64,000 nucleotides of DNA from Streptomyces aureus (GTDB lineage Bacteria > Actinomycetota > Actinomycetes > Streptomycetales > Streptomycetaceae), in the NCBI RefSeq assembly GCF_000725495.1, contig NZ_JNZD01000001.1:124001-188000 (forward strand), in the 5' to 3' direction. Positions 41,188 through 50,467 of this stretch are shown here, one piece after another. The first letter of the stretch is position 1; each line of letters begins with the position of its first letter. The notes under the pieces were generated by a model. It was not told the origin of the DNA. It saw only the letters and a list, made by a program, of their open reading frames with translations, and made no database searches. A program made the position numbers and the translations under genes.

Positions 41188-43599
41188 ATGCGCACTGGTG
41201 AGCCCCTGCCCGCCGTGGGGGACGTCCTGGCCACCCTCGCCACCGGCGTGTGGCGCTGGGACAACGCCTCGGGACTCGTCACCTTCGACGCGGAGGCCGC
41301 TCGGCTGATCGGTTTGCCCGCGGAGCGGACGACGCTCTCCGCGGCGGGCGCACGCTCCCATGTCCATCCCGTCGACTGGAACGAGATGGACGGGGTGGTG
41401 CAGCTCGCGGTGGCCGAGGGCACCCTCGCCGAGGCCCGGATGCGGATCATGGACGAGCACGGCCGGGTGCTCCGCACGGTCCGTAGCCGCTCCAAGCCCC
41501 TCATCGACCCCGGGACCGGACGGTTCGAGCTGATCGGCACCCTCCAGGAGGTCAGCGAGCAGCCCCCGGGCGCCGCCGCGCGCACCCCCGTCACCGGGGA
41601 CTGGCGCCGCTCGCGGGAGGCGTTCCTGCTGGACGCGGGACGGGCCCTGGCCGAGGCACGGTCGACGGCCGAGGTCCTCCGGGTGGCGGCGGGACTGTCG
41701 ATGCCCGGCTTCTCACCGGACGGTCTCGCCGTGTTCGGCGCCGAGGGGGACCGGCTGACGGTCATCGGCCACCACGGGCACCAGCCGGGCGACGAGGGCC
41801 CCTTCTCCCACATGTCGCTGGCCACGGACTATCCGGCCGCCGAGGTCGTCCGCACCGGCCGGGCGGTCTACCTCTCCACGCCCGAGGACTACAAGGACCG
41901 CTACCCGGCGTCCTGGCCGCTCGCCCGGCACTTCGGACGGCAGTCGTGGGCCTTCCTGCCGCTCACGGTCTCCGGCAGCACCATGGGCGCGTGGATGGCG
42001 GCCTTCACCTACCCCGTCTCCTTCACCCCCGACGAGCGCTCCGTCCTCACGACCGTCGCCCGCATGCTCGCCCAGGCCCTCTCCCGCGCCGGAGCCGCCG
42101 AGACCGCGCGCGAGCTGACCGACGGACTCCAGCGCTCGATGATGCCGACCCTCGGCCCGCGCATGCCGGGGATGAGCGTGGCGGCCCGGTACGTCCCGAC
42201 CGGCGGCGGCCTCCAGGTCGGCGGCGACTGGTACGACGTGATCCCGCTGCCGGCCGGCCGCTACGCCCTGGTCATCGGCGACGTCCAGGGCCACGACGTC
42301 CGCGCGGCGGGTCTGATGGGCCAGCTCCGGATAGCCCTGCGCGCCTACGCCGCCGAGGGCCACCGCCCCGACGCCGTGCTCTCCCGGGCGGCACGCTTCC
42401 TCTACGGGGTCACCGACTCGGTCACCTACGGGTCCAGCGGCGGCACCGACGACAGCGACGAGCCGGCCGACCCCGACGACGTGCGCTTCGCGACCTGTCT
42501 CTACGTCGAGGTGGACCCGGCGACCGGAACGCTGGACATCGCCCGCGCCGGGCACCCCGACCCCGCGATCCGCATGGCGGACGGGACCGTGCTGATGCGG
42601 CCCACGGCGGGCGGGCTGCCGCTGGGCATCGACCCGGACGCCGACTACCCGACCACCCGGCTCGTCCTGGAGCCGGGCGAGACCCTGCTGATCTGCACCG
42701 ACGGGCTCATCGAGACCGGCGGCCACGACCTCGACACCGGCTGGCGCCGGATCCGCCGGACCCTCGAATCACACGACGGCGACATGGAGACCCTGGCCGA
42801 CGCCCTCGTCCAAGCCGTGCACGGCCCCTCGTCCCACCACACCACCGGTCCGCTGGCCGACCGGCGGGAGGACGACATAGCGGTGCTGCTGCTGTCCCGG
42901 CTGCTCCCGGAAGGCGTCGGCGACGACACGGCCGCCCCCGTACCGCCTCCGGTGCGCCGCACGATGCTGAGCGTGGCGCAGGCCGAGCCCGAGCGGATCG
43001 CGGACGCCCGTCAGCAGGTGCGGGAGCTCCTGCACGACTGGGCCTCCGCCGACCAGCTCGACTCCGCGGTGCTGCTCGTCTCCGAGATGGTCACCAACGT
43101 CCTGGTCCATACCGACGCCGACGCGCTGCTCGTCGCCGAGGTCGCGGGCGAGCCGGGCGGCCGGCGGATGCGGATCGAGGTGACCGACGGCAGCGACGAC
43201 CTGCCGCACCGGCGTCATCCCGGGGAGCTGGCCTCGTCCGGGCGCGGACTGGTGCTGGTCGAGATGCTCGCGGACGCATGGGGGGTGGACCCGCGGGGCG
43301 AGGGCAAGAGCATCTGGTTCGAGTTCTGCGAGAAGCCCGATCCGGGCCCCGACGGGGCCGGGGACGAGTCGGCGCTGCTCGACGCCTGGGCCGCGTTCGC
43401 CGAGACCCCGGACGGGGCGACGGACGAGGCCCCGGACGGGGCGCCGGACTTCGACGGACCGGCGGCCCCAGCCCCAGCCCCCGCCCCGGGCTCGGGCTCG
43501 GACTCGGACCCGCGGGAGGCCCGGGAGCGCTCCGGCGGCTACGGGGCCCCGGACGGTTCCGCCGGACCCGCCGGACCCGCAGGTTCGGCCGGCGCGTAG
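41188..43599 (+). CDS. PAS-GAF-PP2C phosphatase with C-terminal HATPase domain
   Basis: Protein of 803 residues. A PAS-like domain (about 10-130) starts GVWRWDNASGLVTFDAEAARLIG. A GAF domain spans about 155-310 (SFTPDERSVLTTVARMLAQAL), and a PP2C domain about 335-580 (VGGDWYDVIPL, VIGDVQGHDVRAAG, RAGHPDPAIRM, LLICTDGLIETGG, REDDIAVLLL). An HATPase domain spans about 600-710 (LLVSEMVTNVLVH, SGRGLVLVEMLADAWG), then an acidic/Pro-rich tail. It joins kinase-like and phosphatase modules of partner switching under a sensor. A TACAGT hexamer six bases before the ATG suggests a leaderless start. Its last 61 bases overlap the convergent AI-2E-type gene. Confidence 0.9.
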   Translation: MRTGEPLPAVGDVLATLATGVWRWDNASGLVTFDAEAARLIGLPAERTTLSAAGARSHVHPVDWNEMDGVVQLAVAEGTLAEARMRIMDEHGRVLRTVRSRSKPLIDPGTGRFELIGTLQEVSEQPPGAAARTPVTGDWRRSREAFLLDAGRALAEARSTAEVLRVAAGLSMPGFSPDGLAVFGAEGDRLTVIGHHGHQPGDEGPFSHMSLATDYPAAEVVRTGRAVYLSTPEDYKDRYPASWPLARHFGRQSWAFLPLTVSGSTMGAWMAAFTYPVSFTPDERSVLTTVARMLAQALSRAGAAETARELTDGLQRSMMPTLGPRMPGMSVAARYVPTGGGLQVGGDWYDVIPLPAGRYALVIGDVQGHDVRAAGLMGQLRIALRAYAAEGHRPDAVLSRAARFLYGVTDSVTYGSSGGTDDSDEPADPDDVRFATCLYVEVDPATGTLDIARAGHPDPAIRMADGTVLMRPTAGGLPLGIDPDADYPTTRLVLEPGETLLICTDGLIETGGHDLDTGWRRIRRTLESHDGDMETLADALVQAVHGPSSHHTTGPLADRREDDIAVLLLSRLLPEGVGDDTAAPVPPPVRRTMLSVAQAEPERIADARQQVRELLHDWASADQLDSAVLLVSEMVTNVLVHTDADALLVAEVAGEPGGRRMRIEVTDGSDDLPHRRHPGELASSGRGLVLVEMLADAWGVDPRGEGKSIWFEFCEKPDPGPDGAGDESALLDAWAAFAETPDGATDEAPDGAPDFDGPAAPAPAPAPGSGSDSDPREARERSGGYGAPDGSAGPAGPAGSAGA

Positions 43600-44615
43600 C
43601 GCACCCGGAGTTCGTGCACGACGCCGAAGACCGCCGCCGTCAGGGGGACGGCGAGCAGCATGCCGAGGACGCCCGCGACCGAGGCACCCGCCGTGATCGC
43701 GAGCAGCACCACCGCCGGGTGCATCTGCACCTGCCGGCTCTGGATCATCGGCTGGAGGCCGTAGCCCTCCAGCATCTGGATGGCGAGCACGACCCCGAGC
43801 GTCCACAGGGCGATGACGAACCCCCGGTCGGCGAGGGCGACCAGGACGGCCACGGTGCCGGAGATGAACGCGCCGAGGTAGGGGATGTAGGCCCCGACGA
43901 AGACCAGCGCGCCGAGCCCGACCGCGCCCGGCACCCGCAGGACCAGGAGTCCGACGGTGATGCACAGGGCGTCGATGAGGGCAATGATCGTGGTCCCGCG
44001 CATGAAGCCCTCGACGGCCCCGTAGGCCCGCCGGGCCATGGCCTCGACGACGTCGGCGGTGCCCCGGGGCGCGAGCGACCGCAGCGAGCCGGCGACCCGG
44101 TGCGAGTCGCGCAGGAAGAAGAACACGAGCAGCAGGGCGAGGAAGCCCATGGCGAGGGTCTCGGCCACGACGCTGACGCCGCTGACGACGTTGGACGCGG
44201 CCGTGCCGCCGAACTTGGCCAGCAGGTCCTTGGAGTTGGCGGCGAGGTCGTCGAGCGAGGTGCCCGCCGCGCCGAAGTGCTCGGCGACGGAACGTGAGGC
44301 ATCCCGGAGCGAGGACACGATCTGGCCGCCGGTGTGGATGAGGGCCGCGACGACGACGTAGACGGCACCGCCGACGACGACGGCCACCGCGACGCAGGTC
44401 AGGGCGGCGGCCAGCGAGCGGTTGAGCTTCGCCCTGACCATCCGCCGGTACAGCGGCCCGAGCAGCGCGGTCCCGAGCAGGGCCAGCAGCACCGGTACCA
44501 CCGCCGTGCGGAACTCCGCGCACAGCTGGATGCCCACCCATCCCACCCCGGCGGCCAGGAGGATCACGACACACCAGGCCGCCAGCCGCCGGGCGCCCTC
44601 GGGGAGTAGCTGCAC
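43539..44615 (-). CDS. AI-2E family transporter (PerM/TqsA-like) membrane protein
   Basis: Protein of 358 residues with about eight membrane segments, typical of the AI-2E/PerM family: VVPVLLALLGTALLGPLYR (about 30-48), then VVAETLAMGFLALLLVFFFLRDS, then GVVLAIQMLEGYGLQPMIQ with the conserved Q-x-L-E-x3-L-Q-P motif near residue 290. Members export signals, act as Na+/H+ antiporters or efflux pumps; this one is not assigned. A GTG at 44615 is chosen; the ribosome site is weak. Its C-terminal Pro/Ala/Gly tail is encoded opposite the tail of the PP2C gene. Confidence 0.88.
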   Translation of the reverse strand: MQLLPEGARRLAAWCVVILLAAGVGWVGIQLCAEFRTAVVPVLLALLGTALLGPLYRRMVRAKLNRSLAAALTCVAVAVVVGGAVYVVVAALIHTGGQIVSSLRDASRSVAEHFGAAGTSLDDLAANSKDLLAKFGGTAASNVVSGVSVVAETLAMGFLALLLVFFFLRDSHRVAGSLRSLAPRGTADVVEAMARRAYGAVEGFMRGTTIIALIDALCITVGLLVLRVPGAVGLGALVFVGAYIPYLGAFISGTVAVLVALADRGFVIALWTLGVVLAIQMLEGYGLQPMIQSRQVQMHPAVVLLAITAGASVAGVLGMLLAVPLTAAVFGVVHELRVRYAPAEPAGPAGPAEPSGAP

Positions 44616-44713
44616 CCTGCCAGCTGACCATGCGTCAGCCGGACCGGCTCCCGGGGACGTCCGAACGGGCGAAGGGCCCCGCCGAGGCACCCCGGCAGAC
44701 GGCCTGGCGCACG

Positions 44714-44748
44714 GGAAGGCCCCGTCCGTGAACCGGACGGGGCCTTCC
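44714..44748 (-). terminator. terminator of the pirin gene
   Basis: A 15-bp perfect stem GGAAGGCCCCGTCCG/CGGACGGGGCCTTCC with a five-base loop, 34 bases after the pirin stop on the minus strand. Confidence 0.85.
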
Positions 44749-44782
44749 TCGAACGCTCGGAGCGGATTCCGCCGGGACGGGC

Positions 44783-45760
44783 CTAGCCCTGCGGTCCGCC
44801 CTCCGACATCCCGTGCACCGCCGGGATCGTCCCCAGGCGGCCCTTCTGGAAGTCCTCGAAGGCCTGCTGGAGCTCGTCGCGGGTGTTCATCACGAACGGG
44901 CCGTAGTGGGCCATGGGCTCGCGGATCGGCTGCCCGCCGAGCAGCACGACCTCCAGGTCGGGGGTGTTGGAGTCCTGCTTCTCGTCGGCACGGACGGTCA
45001 GCGAGGAGCCCGACCCGAAGACGGCGGTCTGGCCGGTGTGGACCGGCCGGCGGTCCGCGCCCACGCTGCCGCGTCCGGCGAGCACGTAGGCGAGGCCGTT
45101 GAAGTCCTCGCGCCACGGCAGGGTGATCTCGGCGCCCGGCCGGAGCGTGGCGTGGACCATGGTGATCGGGGTGTGCGTGATGCCCGGTCCCTGGTGCCCG
45201 TCGAGCTCACCGGCGATGACCCGCAGGAGCGCGCCGCCGTCCGGGGTGCTGAGCAGCTGCACCGTGCCGCCCCGGATGTCCTGGTACCGCGGGGCCATCA
45301 TCTTGTCCTTGGCCGGCAGGTTCACCCACAGCTGGAGTCCGTGGAAGAGACCGCCGGACATCACGAGGTGCTCCGGCGGCGCCTCGATGTGGAGCAGGCC
45401 GGACCCGGCCGTCATCCACTGGGTGTCGCCGTTGGTGATGGTGCCGCCGCCACCGTTGGAGTCCTGGTGGTCGAAGATGCCGTCGATGATGTAGGTCACG
45501 GTCTCGAAGCCGCGGTGGGGGTGCCAGGGGGTGCCCTTGGGCTCGCCCGGCGCGTACTCCACCTCACCCATCTGGTCCATCATGATGAACGGGTCGAGAT
45601 GGCGGTAGTTGATCCCGGCGAACGCGCGACGGACCGGGAAACCCTCGCCCTCGAAGCCGCTGGGCGCGGTCGTCACGGTCAGCACGGGACGCGCCACCGC
45701 GTCGGCAGGCGCGGTCACCCGGGGCAGGGCCAGCGGGTTCTCGACAGTCACTGCGGGCAT
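44783..45760 (-). CDS. pirin family protein
   Basis: Protein of 325 residues with two cupin barrels. The metal-binding motif HPHRGFETVTYIIDG (about residues 80-94) and the following HIEAPPEH segment (about 124-131) supply the expected His, His, His and Glu ligands. Pirins are iron proteins; some bacterial ones have quercetinase activity or interact with regulators. AAGGAGG lies seven bases before the ATG. An AT-rich inverted repeat lies just upstream, and a strong terminator follows, so the gene is monocistronic and probably stress-inducible. Confidence 0.93.
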   Translation of the reverse strand: MPAVTVENPLALPRVTAPADAVARPVLTVTTAPSGFEGEGFPVRRAFAGINYRHLDPFIMMDQMGEVEYAPGEPKGTPWHPHRGFETVTYIIDGIFDHQDSNGGGGTITNGDTQWMTAGSGLLHIEAPPEHLVMSGGLFHGLQLWVNLPAKDKMMAPRYQDIRGGTVQLLSTPDGGALLRVIAGELDGHQGPGITHTPITMVHATLRPGAEITLPWREDFNGLAYVLAGRGSVGADRRPVHTGQTAVFGSGSSLTVRADEKQDSNTPDLEVVLLGGQPIREPMAHYGPFVMNTRDELQQAFEDFQKGRLGTIPAVHGMSEGGPQG

Positions 45761-45784
45761 GTCGGTACCTCCTTGTGCTTCGAG

Positions 45785-45806
45785 TTTAGTTGAGGATTGA
45801 ACTTTC
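45785..45806. promoter_or_regulatory. AT-rich inverted repeat upstream of pirin
   Basis: TTTAGTTGAGGATTGAACTTT holds AGTT/AACT arms around an eight-base centre, in an A/T-rich patch 30 bases from the pirin start. It resembles MarR-family operators with TTGA/TCAA half-sites. The regulator is not in the window. Confidence 0.4.
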
Positions 45807-45914
45807 TGCTACCCGTAACGACGCGCGCCCGGAGGGCATTCCCTCCGGGCGTCACAGGTTTTCGGGGCATCCGGCCGAGCGGACACCGGGGCGCAGGCGG
45901 CACCCCGGCGCAGG

Positions 45915-46406
45915 TCAGCCGTACATACGGCGCATCGCGAAGTCCACCATCTGCTCCACGGCCTTCGCGTCGAAGACCATGCGGTGCTTGCCCTCCATGT
46001 CGATCACGAAGCCGTAGCCCGTGGGCAGCAGGTCGATGACCTCGGCACCGGTGATCACGAAGTACTTGGACTCCTTGCCCGCGTACCGGCGCAGTTCCTT
46101 GAGGGAGGTGAACATCGGGATGACGGGCTGCTGGGTGTTGTGCAGCGCCAGGAATCCCGGGTTGTCACCGCGTGGGCAGTAGACCTTCGAGGTGGCGAAG
46201 ACCTGCTGGAAGTCCTCGGCCGCCATGGCGCCCGTGGTGAAGGCGCGGACCGCGTCCGGCAGGGACGGCGGGGACGGCTCGGGATACAGGGGCGGCTGCT
46301 GGCCGTACCCGCCCGCCATCTGCCCGTCCGGCATCTGGCCGGGCATCTGCTGCTGCGGCGGGACGTACCCCTGCTGGGCGCCCGCGTTCTGCTCGTAGCC
46401 GTACAT
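45915..46406 (-). CDS. SseB family protein
   Basis: Protein of 163 residues. A Gln/Pro/Gly/Tyr-rich N-terminus (about 1-45) precedes the SseB-like domain (about 50-160; [21 protein letters not shown], then [17 protein letters not shown]). SseB-type proteins were named for enhanced serine sensitivity and their biochemical role is unclear; many actinobacterial copies sit near secretion or cell-envelope genes. The ATG lies in a palindromic upstream region. It ends in the FAMRRMYG motif typical of the streptomycete family. Confidence 0.85.
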   Translation of the reverse strand: MYGYEQNAGAQQGYVPPQQQMPGQMPDGQMAGGYGQQPPLYPEPSPPSLPDAVRAFTTGAMAAEDFQQVFATSKVYCPRGDNPGFLALHNTQQPVIPMFTSLKELRRYAGKESKYFVITGAEVIDLLPTGYGFVIDMEGKHRMVFDAKAVEQMVDFAMRRMYG

Positions 46407-46416
46407 GGGTCAAAGA

Positions 46417-46440
46417 GTAGTGGGCCACATATGGCCTACC
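46417..46440. promoter_or_regulatory. GTAG-GGCCA-CATA-TGGCC-TAC inverted repeat upstream of SseB
   Basis: Inverted arms GGCCA and TGGCC around CATA, flanked by GTAG/CTAC. It lies in the 142-bp region between the divergent SseB and acyl-CoA dehydrogenase starts and could serve either. Confidence 0.3.
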
Positions 46441-46452
46441 CGGGGTTGCTTC

Positions 46453-46484
46453 TTATTACTGGCGGGTAGCATTATCGAAGCTAC
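46453..46484. promoter_or_regulatory. candidate operator upstream of the acyl-CoA dehydrogenase
   Basis: TTATTACTGGCGGGTAGCA has a TTACT/GGGTA near-palindrome, and just after it GTAGC-attatcgaa-GCTAC forms a second inverted repeat (46466-46484). TetR-type fatty-acid regulators bind sites of this kind; the regulator is not in the window. Confidence 0.35.
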
Positions 46485-46548
46485 TTGTTGGTACGTGAAC
46501 CAGATGCGAGGAGTCAGTGCCTCGCCGATCCCTTACGGAGCCGTCGCC

Positions 46549-48375
46549 ATGGGGCACTACAAGTCGAATCTCCGCGACATCGAGTTCAACCTCTTCGAGG
46601 TGCTCGGGCGCGACAAGCTGTACGGCACCGGCCCGTTCGCGGAGATGGACACGGACACCGCCAAGAGCATCCTCGAGGAGCTGACCCGCCTCTCGGAGAA
46701 CGAGCTGGCCGAGTCCTTCACCGACGCCGACCGCAACCCGCCGGTCTTCGACCCGGAGACCAACACCGCCCCGGTGCCGGCCTCCTTCAAGAAGTCGTAC
46801 AAGGCGTTCATGGACTCCGAGTACTGGCGTCTGGGCGTACCCGAGGAGATCGGCGGCTCCACCTCGCCCCGCTCCCTGATCTGGGCGTACGCGGAGCTGA
46901 TCCTCGGCGCGAACCCGGCGGTCTGGATGTACTCCTCCGGCCCCGCGTTCGCGGGCATCCTCTTCGAGGAGGGCAACGACGTCCAGAAGCACATCGCCGC
47001 GATGGCCGTCGAGAAGCGCTGGGGCTCCACCATGGTCCTCACCGAGCCCGACGCCGGCTCGGACGTGGGCGCCGGCCGCACCAAGGCGATCCAGCAGGCG
47101 GACGGCTCCTGGCACATCGAGGGCGTGAAGCGCTTCATCACCTCCGGTGAGCACGACATGGAGGAGAACATCCTCCACTACGTCCTCGCCCGCCCCGAGG
47201 GCCACGGCCCCGGCACCAAGGGCCTGTCCCTCTTCCTCGTCCCGAAGTACGAGTTCGACTTCGAGACCGGCGAGCTGGGCGAGCGCAACGGCGTGTACGC
47301 GACGAACGTCGAGCACAAGATGGGCCTCAAGGCCTCCAACACCTGCGAGATGACCTTCGGCGACCGCCACCCCGCCAAGGGCTGGCTGATCGGCGACAAG
47401 CACGACGGCATCCGCCAGATGTTCCGCATCATCGAGTTCGCCCGCATGATGGTCGGCACGAAGGCCATCTCCACGCTGTCGACGGGCTACCTGAACGCGC
47501 TGGAGTACGCCAAGGAGCGCGTCCAGGGCACCGACCTCGCGAACTTCATGGACAAGACCGCGCCCAAGGTCACCATCACGCACCACCCCGACGTGCGCCG
47601 CTCGCTCATGACGCAGAAGGCGTACGCCGAGGGCATGCGCGCGCTGGTCCTGCACACGGCCGCGGTCCAGGACGAGATCCAGCTCAAGGAGGCCGCCGGC
47701 GAGGACACCTCCGCCGCCGAGGCCCTGAACGACCTCCTCCTGCCGATCGTGAAGGGCTACGGCTCCGAGAAGGGCTACGAGCTGCTCGCCCAGTCGCTGC
47801 AGATCTTCGGCGGCTCCGGCTTCCTGCAGGAGTACCCGATCGAGCAGTACATCCGCGACGCCAAGATCGACACCCTGTACGAGGGCACCACCGCGATCCA
47901 GGGCCAGGACTTCTTCTTCCGGAAGATCGTCCGCAACCAGGGCGCCGCGCTGAACTCGCTGGCCGAGGACATCAAGAAGTTCCTCGCCATCGGCACCGGC
48001 GGCGAGGAGCTCTCCGCCGCCCGCGAGCAGCTCGCCAAGGCCGCCGTCGAGCTGGAGGCCATCGTCGGCCTCATGCTGACCGACCTCGCCGCCACCGAGC
48101 AGGACGTCAAGAACATCTACAAGGTGGGCCTCAACACCACCCGCCTGCTGATGGCCTCCGGCGACGTCGTCGTCGGCTACCTGCTGCTGCGCGGTGCCGC
48201 CGTAGCCGCCGAGAAGCTGGAGACCGCCTCCGCCAAGGACAAGGCGTTCTACACCGGCAAGATCGCGGCCGCGAAGTTCTTCGCCGCCACCGTGCTGCCG
48301 GGCGTCACCGGCGCCCGCAAGCTCGCCGAGGGCGTCGACCTCGACCTGATGGAGCTGGACGAGGCCGCCTTCTAA
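46549..48375 (+). CDS. acyl-CoA dehydrogenase (large FadE-type)
   Basis: Protein of 608 residues, the larger bacterial class with an extra N-terminal helix bundle and C-terminal extension. FAD/substrate motifs are visible: [19 protein letters not shown] (about residues 163-181), then [11 protein letters not shown]. The catalytic-glutamate region [16 protein letters not shown] lies at about 440-455. It performs the first, alpha/beta-dehydrogenating step of fatty-acid degradation. ACGGAG lies eight bases before the ATG; longer upstream frames cross the operator region. It is monocistronic and ends in a hairpin. Confidence 0.93.
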   Translation: MGHYKSNLRDIEFNLFEVLGRDKLYGTGPFAEMDTDTAKSILEELTRLSENELAESFTDADRNPPVFDPETNTAPVPASFKKSYKAFMDSEYWRLGVPEEIGGSTSPRSLIWAYAELILGANPAVWMYSSGPAFAGILFEEGNDVQKHIAAMAVEKRWGSTMVLTEPDAGSDVGAGRTKAIQQADGSWHIEGVKRFITSGEHDMEENILHYVLARPEGHGPGTKGLSLFLVPKYEFDFETGELGERNGVYATNVEHKMGLKASNTCEMTFGDRHPAKGWLIGDKHDGIRQMFRIIEFARMMVGTKAISTLSTGYLNALEYAKERVQGTDLANFMDKTAPKVTITHHPDVRRSLMTQKAYAEGMRALVLHTAAVQDEIQLKEAAGEDTSAAEALNDLLLPIVKGYGSEKGYELLAQSLQIFGGSGFLQEYPIEQYIRDAKIDTLYEGTTAIQGQDFFFRKIVRNQGAALNSLAEDIKKFLAIGTGGEELSAAREQLAKAAVELEAIVGLMLTDLAATEQDVKNIYKVGLNTTRLLMASGDVVVGYLLLRGAAVAAEKLETASAKDKAFYTGKIAAAKFFAATVLPGVTGARKLAEGVDLDLMELDEAAF

Positions 48376-48472
48376 GGTCCCGCCGGCCCCTCCCGGGCCG
48401 CGCGGGGCACCACTCCGGCACCTGTCCCACGGTTCAGGTGTCCCGAGGTGTCCACCCTTCACATCCCCCTTA

Positions 48473-48508
48473 CGAGGGCCCGTTCCCAACCCCGGGAGCG
48501 GGCCCTCG
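48473..48508 (+). terminator. terminator of the acyl-CoA dehydrogenase gene
   Basis: Arms CGAGGGCCCG and CGGGCCCTCG pair perfectly around a 16-base inner region, 98 bases after the stop and 21 bases before the next start. Confidence 0.75.
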
Positions 48509-48528
48509 TGCGTCGTTAAGGTGAACCC

Positions 48529-49821
48529 ATGAGTGCACCCACCCGCTTCGACCGCGGCCACACCGACGACCTCATGTCCTTCCTCGCCGCGAGCCCGACG
48601 CCGTACCACGCCGTGGCGACCGCCGCCGAGCGGCTGGAGAAGGCCGGGTTCCGTCAGGTCGCCGAGACCGACGCGTGGGAGGGGACCAGCGGCGGCAAGT
48701 ACGTGCTGCGCGGCGGCGCGATCATCGCCTGGTACGTGCCGAAGGGCGCCGAGGCGCACACACCGTTCCGGATCATCGGCGCGCACACCGACTCCCCGAA
48801 CCTGCGCGTCAAGCCGCTGCCGGACACCGGAGCCCACGGCTGGCGGCAGGTCGCCGTCGAGATCTACGGCGGACCGCTGCTCAACTCCTGGCTCGACCGG
48901 GACCTCGGCCTCGCCGGACGCCTGTCGCTGCGGGACGGCTCGACCCGCCTGGTCGACATCGACCGCCCGCTGCTGCGCGTGCCGCAGCTCGCCATCCACC
49001 TCGACCGCTCCGTCAACGACGGGCTCAAGCTCGACAAGCAGCGCCACCTCCAGCCCGTCTGGGGACTCGGCGACGCCCGCGAGGGCGACCTGATCTCCTT
49101 CCTCGAGCAGGAGTCCGGAGTGCCCGCGGGACAGGTCACCGGCTGGGACCTGATGACCCACTCCGTCGAGCGTCCCGCCTACCTGGGTCGCGACAACGAA
49201 CTCCTCGCCGGACCGCGCATGGACAACCTGCTGTCCGTGCACGCCGCCACCGCCGCGCTGACGGCGGTCGCCACGGCCGACTCCGGTCTCTCCTACATCC
49301 CGGTCCTCGCCGCCTTCGACCACGAGGAGAACGGCTCGCAGAGCGACACCGGCGCCGACGGACCGCTGCTCGGCAACATGCTGGAACGTTCTGTCTTCGC
49401 CCGTGGCGGCTCCTACGAGGACCGGGCCCGCGCCTTCGCCGGCACCGTCTGTCTCTCCTGCGACACCGGCCACGCCGTGCACCCCAACTACGCCGAGCGC
49501 CACGACCCGACGCACCACCCGCGCGTCAACGGCGGCCCCATCCTCAAGGTGAACGTCAACAACCGCTACGCCACCGACGGTTCGGGCCGGTCCGTGTTCG
49601 CCGCCGCCTGCGAGAAGGCCGGCGTGCCCTTCCAGTCCTTCGTCTCCAACAACTCCATGCCCTGCGGCACCACCATCGGCCCCATCACCGCCGCACGGCA
49701 CGGCATCACGACGGTCGACATCGGCGTGGCCATCCTGTCCATGCACAGCGCCCGCGAACTCTGCGGCTCCGAAGACCCGTTCCTCCTGGCCAACGCCCTG
49801 GTGGCATTCCTGGAGGGCTGA
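48529..49821 (+). CDS. M18 family aminopeptidase
   Basis: Protein of 430 residues of the aspartyl aminopeptidase type. It has the metal-binding FRIIGAHTDSPNLRVKP (about residues 78-94), VLAAFDHEENGSQ with Asp and two Glu (about 260-272), and the late ITTVDIGVAILSMHSARE histidine motif (about 395-412). It removes acidic N-terminal residues from peptides in the cytosol. TAAGGT six bases before the ATG, without a ribosome site, suggests a leaderless transcript starting right after the upstream terminator. Confidence 0.93.
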   Translation: MSAPTRFDRGHTDDLMSFLAASPTPYHAVATAAERLEKAGFRQVAETDAWEGTSGGKYVLRGGAIIAWYVPKGAEAHTPFRIIGAHTDSPNLRVKPLPDTGAHGWRQVAVEIYGGPLLNSWLDRDLGLAGRLSLRDGSTRLVDIDRPLLRVPQLAIHLDRSVNDGLKLDKQRHLQPVWGLGDAREGDLISFLEQESGVPAGQVTGWDLMTHSVERPAYLGRDNELLAGPRMDNLLSVHAATAALTAVATADSGLSYIPVLAAFDHEENGSQSDTGADGPLLGNMLERSVFARGGSYEDRARAFAGTVCLSCDTGHAVHPNYAERHDPTHHPRVNGGPILKVNVNNRYATDGSGRSVFAAACEKAGVPFQSFVSNNSMPCGTTIGPITAARHGITTVDIGVAILSMHSARELCGSEDPFLLANALVAFLEG

Positions 49822-49860
49822 GTTCCGCCGCCCCGCCCGAACACCCTCCGCCGTACGGCG

Positions 49861-49898
49861 GGACGCGCGCCGCCCTCCGGAGAGGGCGGCGCGCGTCC
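49861..49898 (+). terminator. terminator of the M18 aminopeptidase gene
   Basis: A 16-bp perfect stem GGACGCGCGCCGCCCT/AGGGCGGCGCGCGTCC with loop CCGGAG. Confidence 0.9.
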
Positions 49899-49992
49899 GT
49901 GTGAGGGATCGCCTCCGCATGGGTCACGAGGTCCCGGGTACCCGGAACGCGTCCGGAACGACTCGGAGTTGCTACTCAAGGAGACGACACCC

Positions 49993-50238
49993 ATGGGCCT
50001 GGGCGGATGCATCATCCTGATCGCCGCGGGGGCGATCCTCACGTTCGCGACCGACTGGCACATGCAGGGGGTCAACCTTCACCTGGTCGGCGTGATCCTC
50101 ATGATCGTCGGCCTGATCGGCGTGACGACCTTCAGCAGCATCGCGCGACGCAGGCGCGTCGTCGTACCGCCGACGGCGACCGTCGTGGACGACGACCGCC
50201 ACCGCCGCGACGGCTACTCCGACGGCTACGGCGTCTGA
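49993..50238 (+). CDS. DUF6458 family small membrane protein
   Basis: Protein of 81 residues with two membrane segments (about 3-18 and 25-43, GVILMIVGLIGVTTF) and a basic tail (RRRRVVVPP) rich in Asp, Arg and Tyr. The family is widespread in actinobacteria with no known function. AAGGAG lies nine bases before the ATG. It ends in a long hairpin, so it is monocistronic. Confidence 0.85.
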   Translation: MGLGGCIILIAAGAILTFATDWHMQGVNLHLVGVILMIVGLIGVTTFSSIARRRRVVVPPTATVVDDDRHRRDGYSDGYGV

Positions 50239-50243
50239 CAGGA

Positions 50244-50297
50244 CGTGCGCACCGACGGGTGTACGACACGTACGTCGTACGACGGACGGTGCGCACG
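50244..50297 (+). terminator. long compound hairpin after the DUF6458 gene
   Basis: An outer 11-bp stem CGTGCGCACCG/CGGTGCGCACG encloses an inner GTACGAC/GTCGTAC stem around ACGTAC (50261-50280), starting six bases after the stop codon. The rest of the gap to 50467 shows an A/T-rich patch (50345-50405) that may hold the promoter of the glycosyltransferase gene. Confidence 0.8.
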
Positions 50298-50467
50298 GAC
50301 GCATGTGACGTACCGTCGATAACGCGCACGGGAGGAATTCCCGTCAAGCACGCATAAAAGCAGGCAATACGCACTTTCTCCGTCTTGCCAAAATATGCTC
50401 ATCGCGTGAAGACTGCGGGGCTTCCGAGGCCTGAGGGCGAGAAGTTCCACGACGGGGGAAGTCTGCC

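Noticed and set aside
46456..49920. Minus-strand frame of 1154 codons opposite the acyl-CoA dehydrogenase and M18 genes
   Set aside because: Gly/Val/Glu/Asp-rich, no domain, exact antisense of two conserved enzymes. Typical GC-skew artefact.
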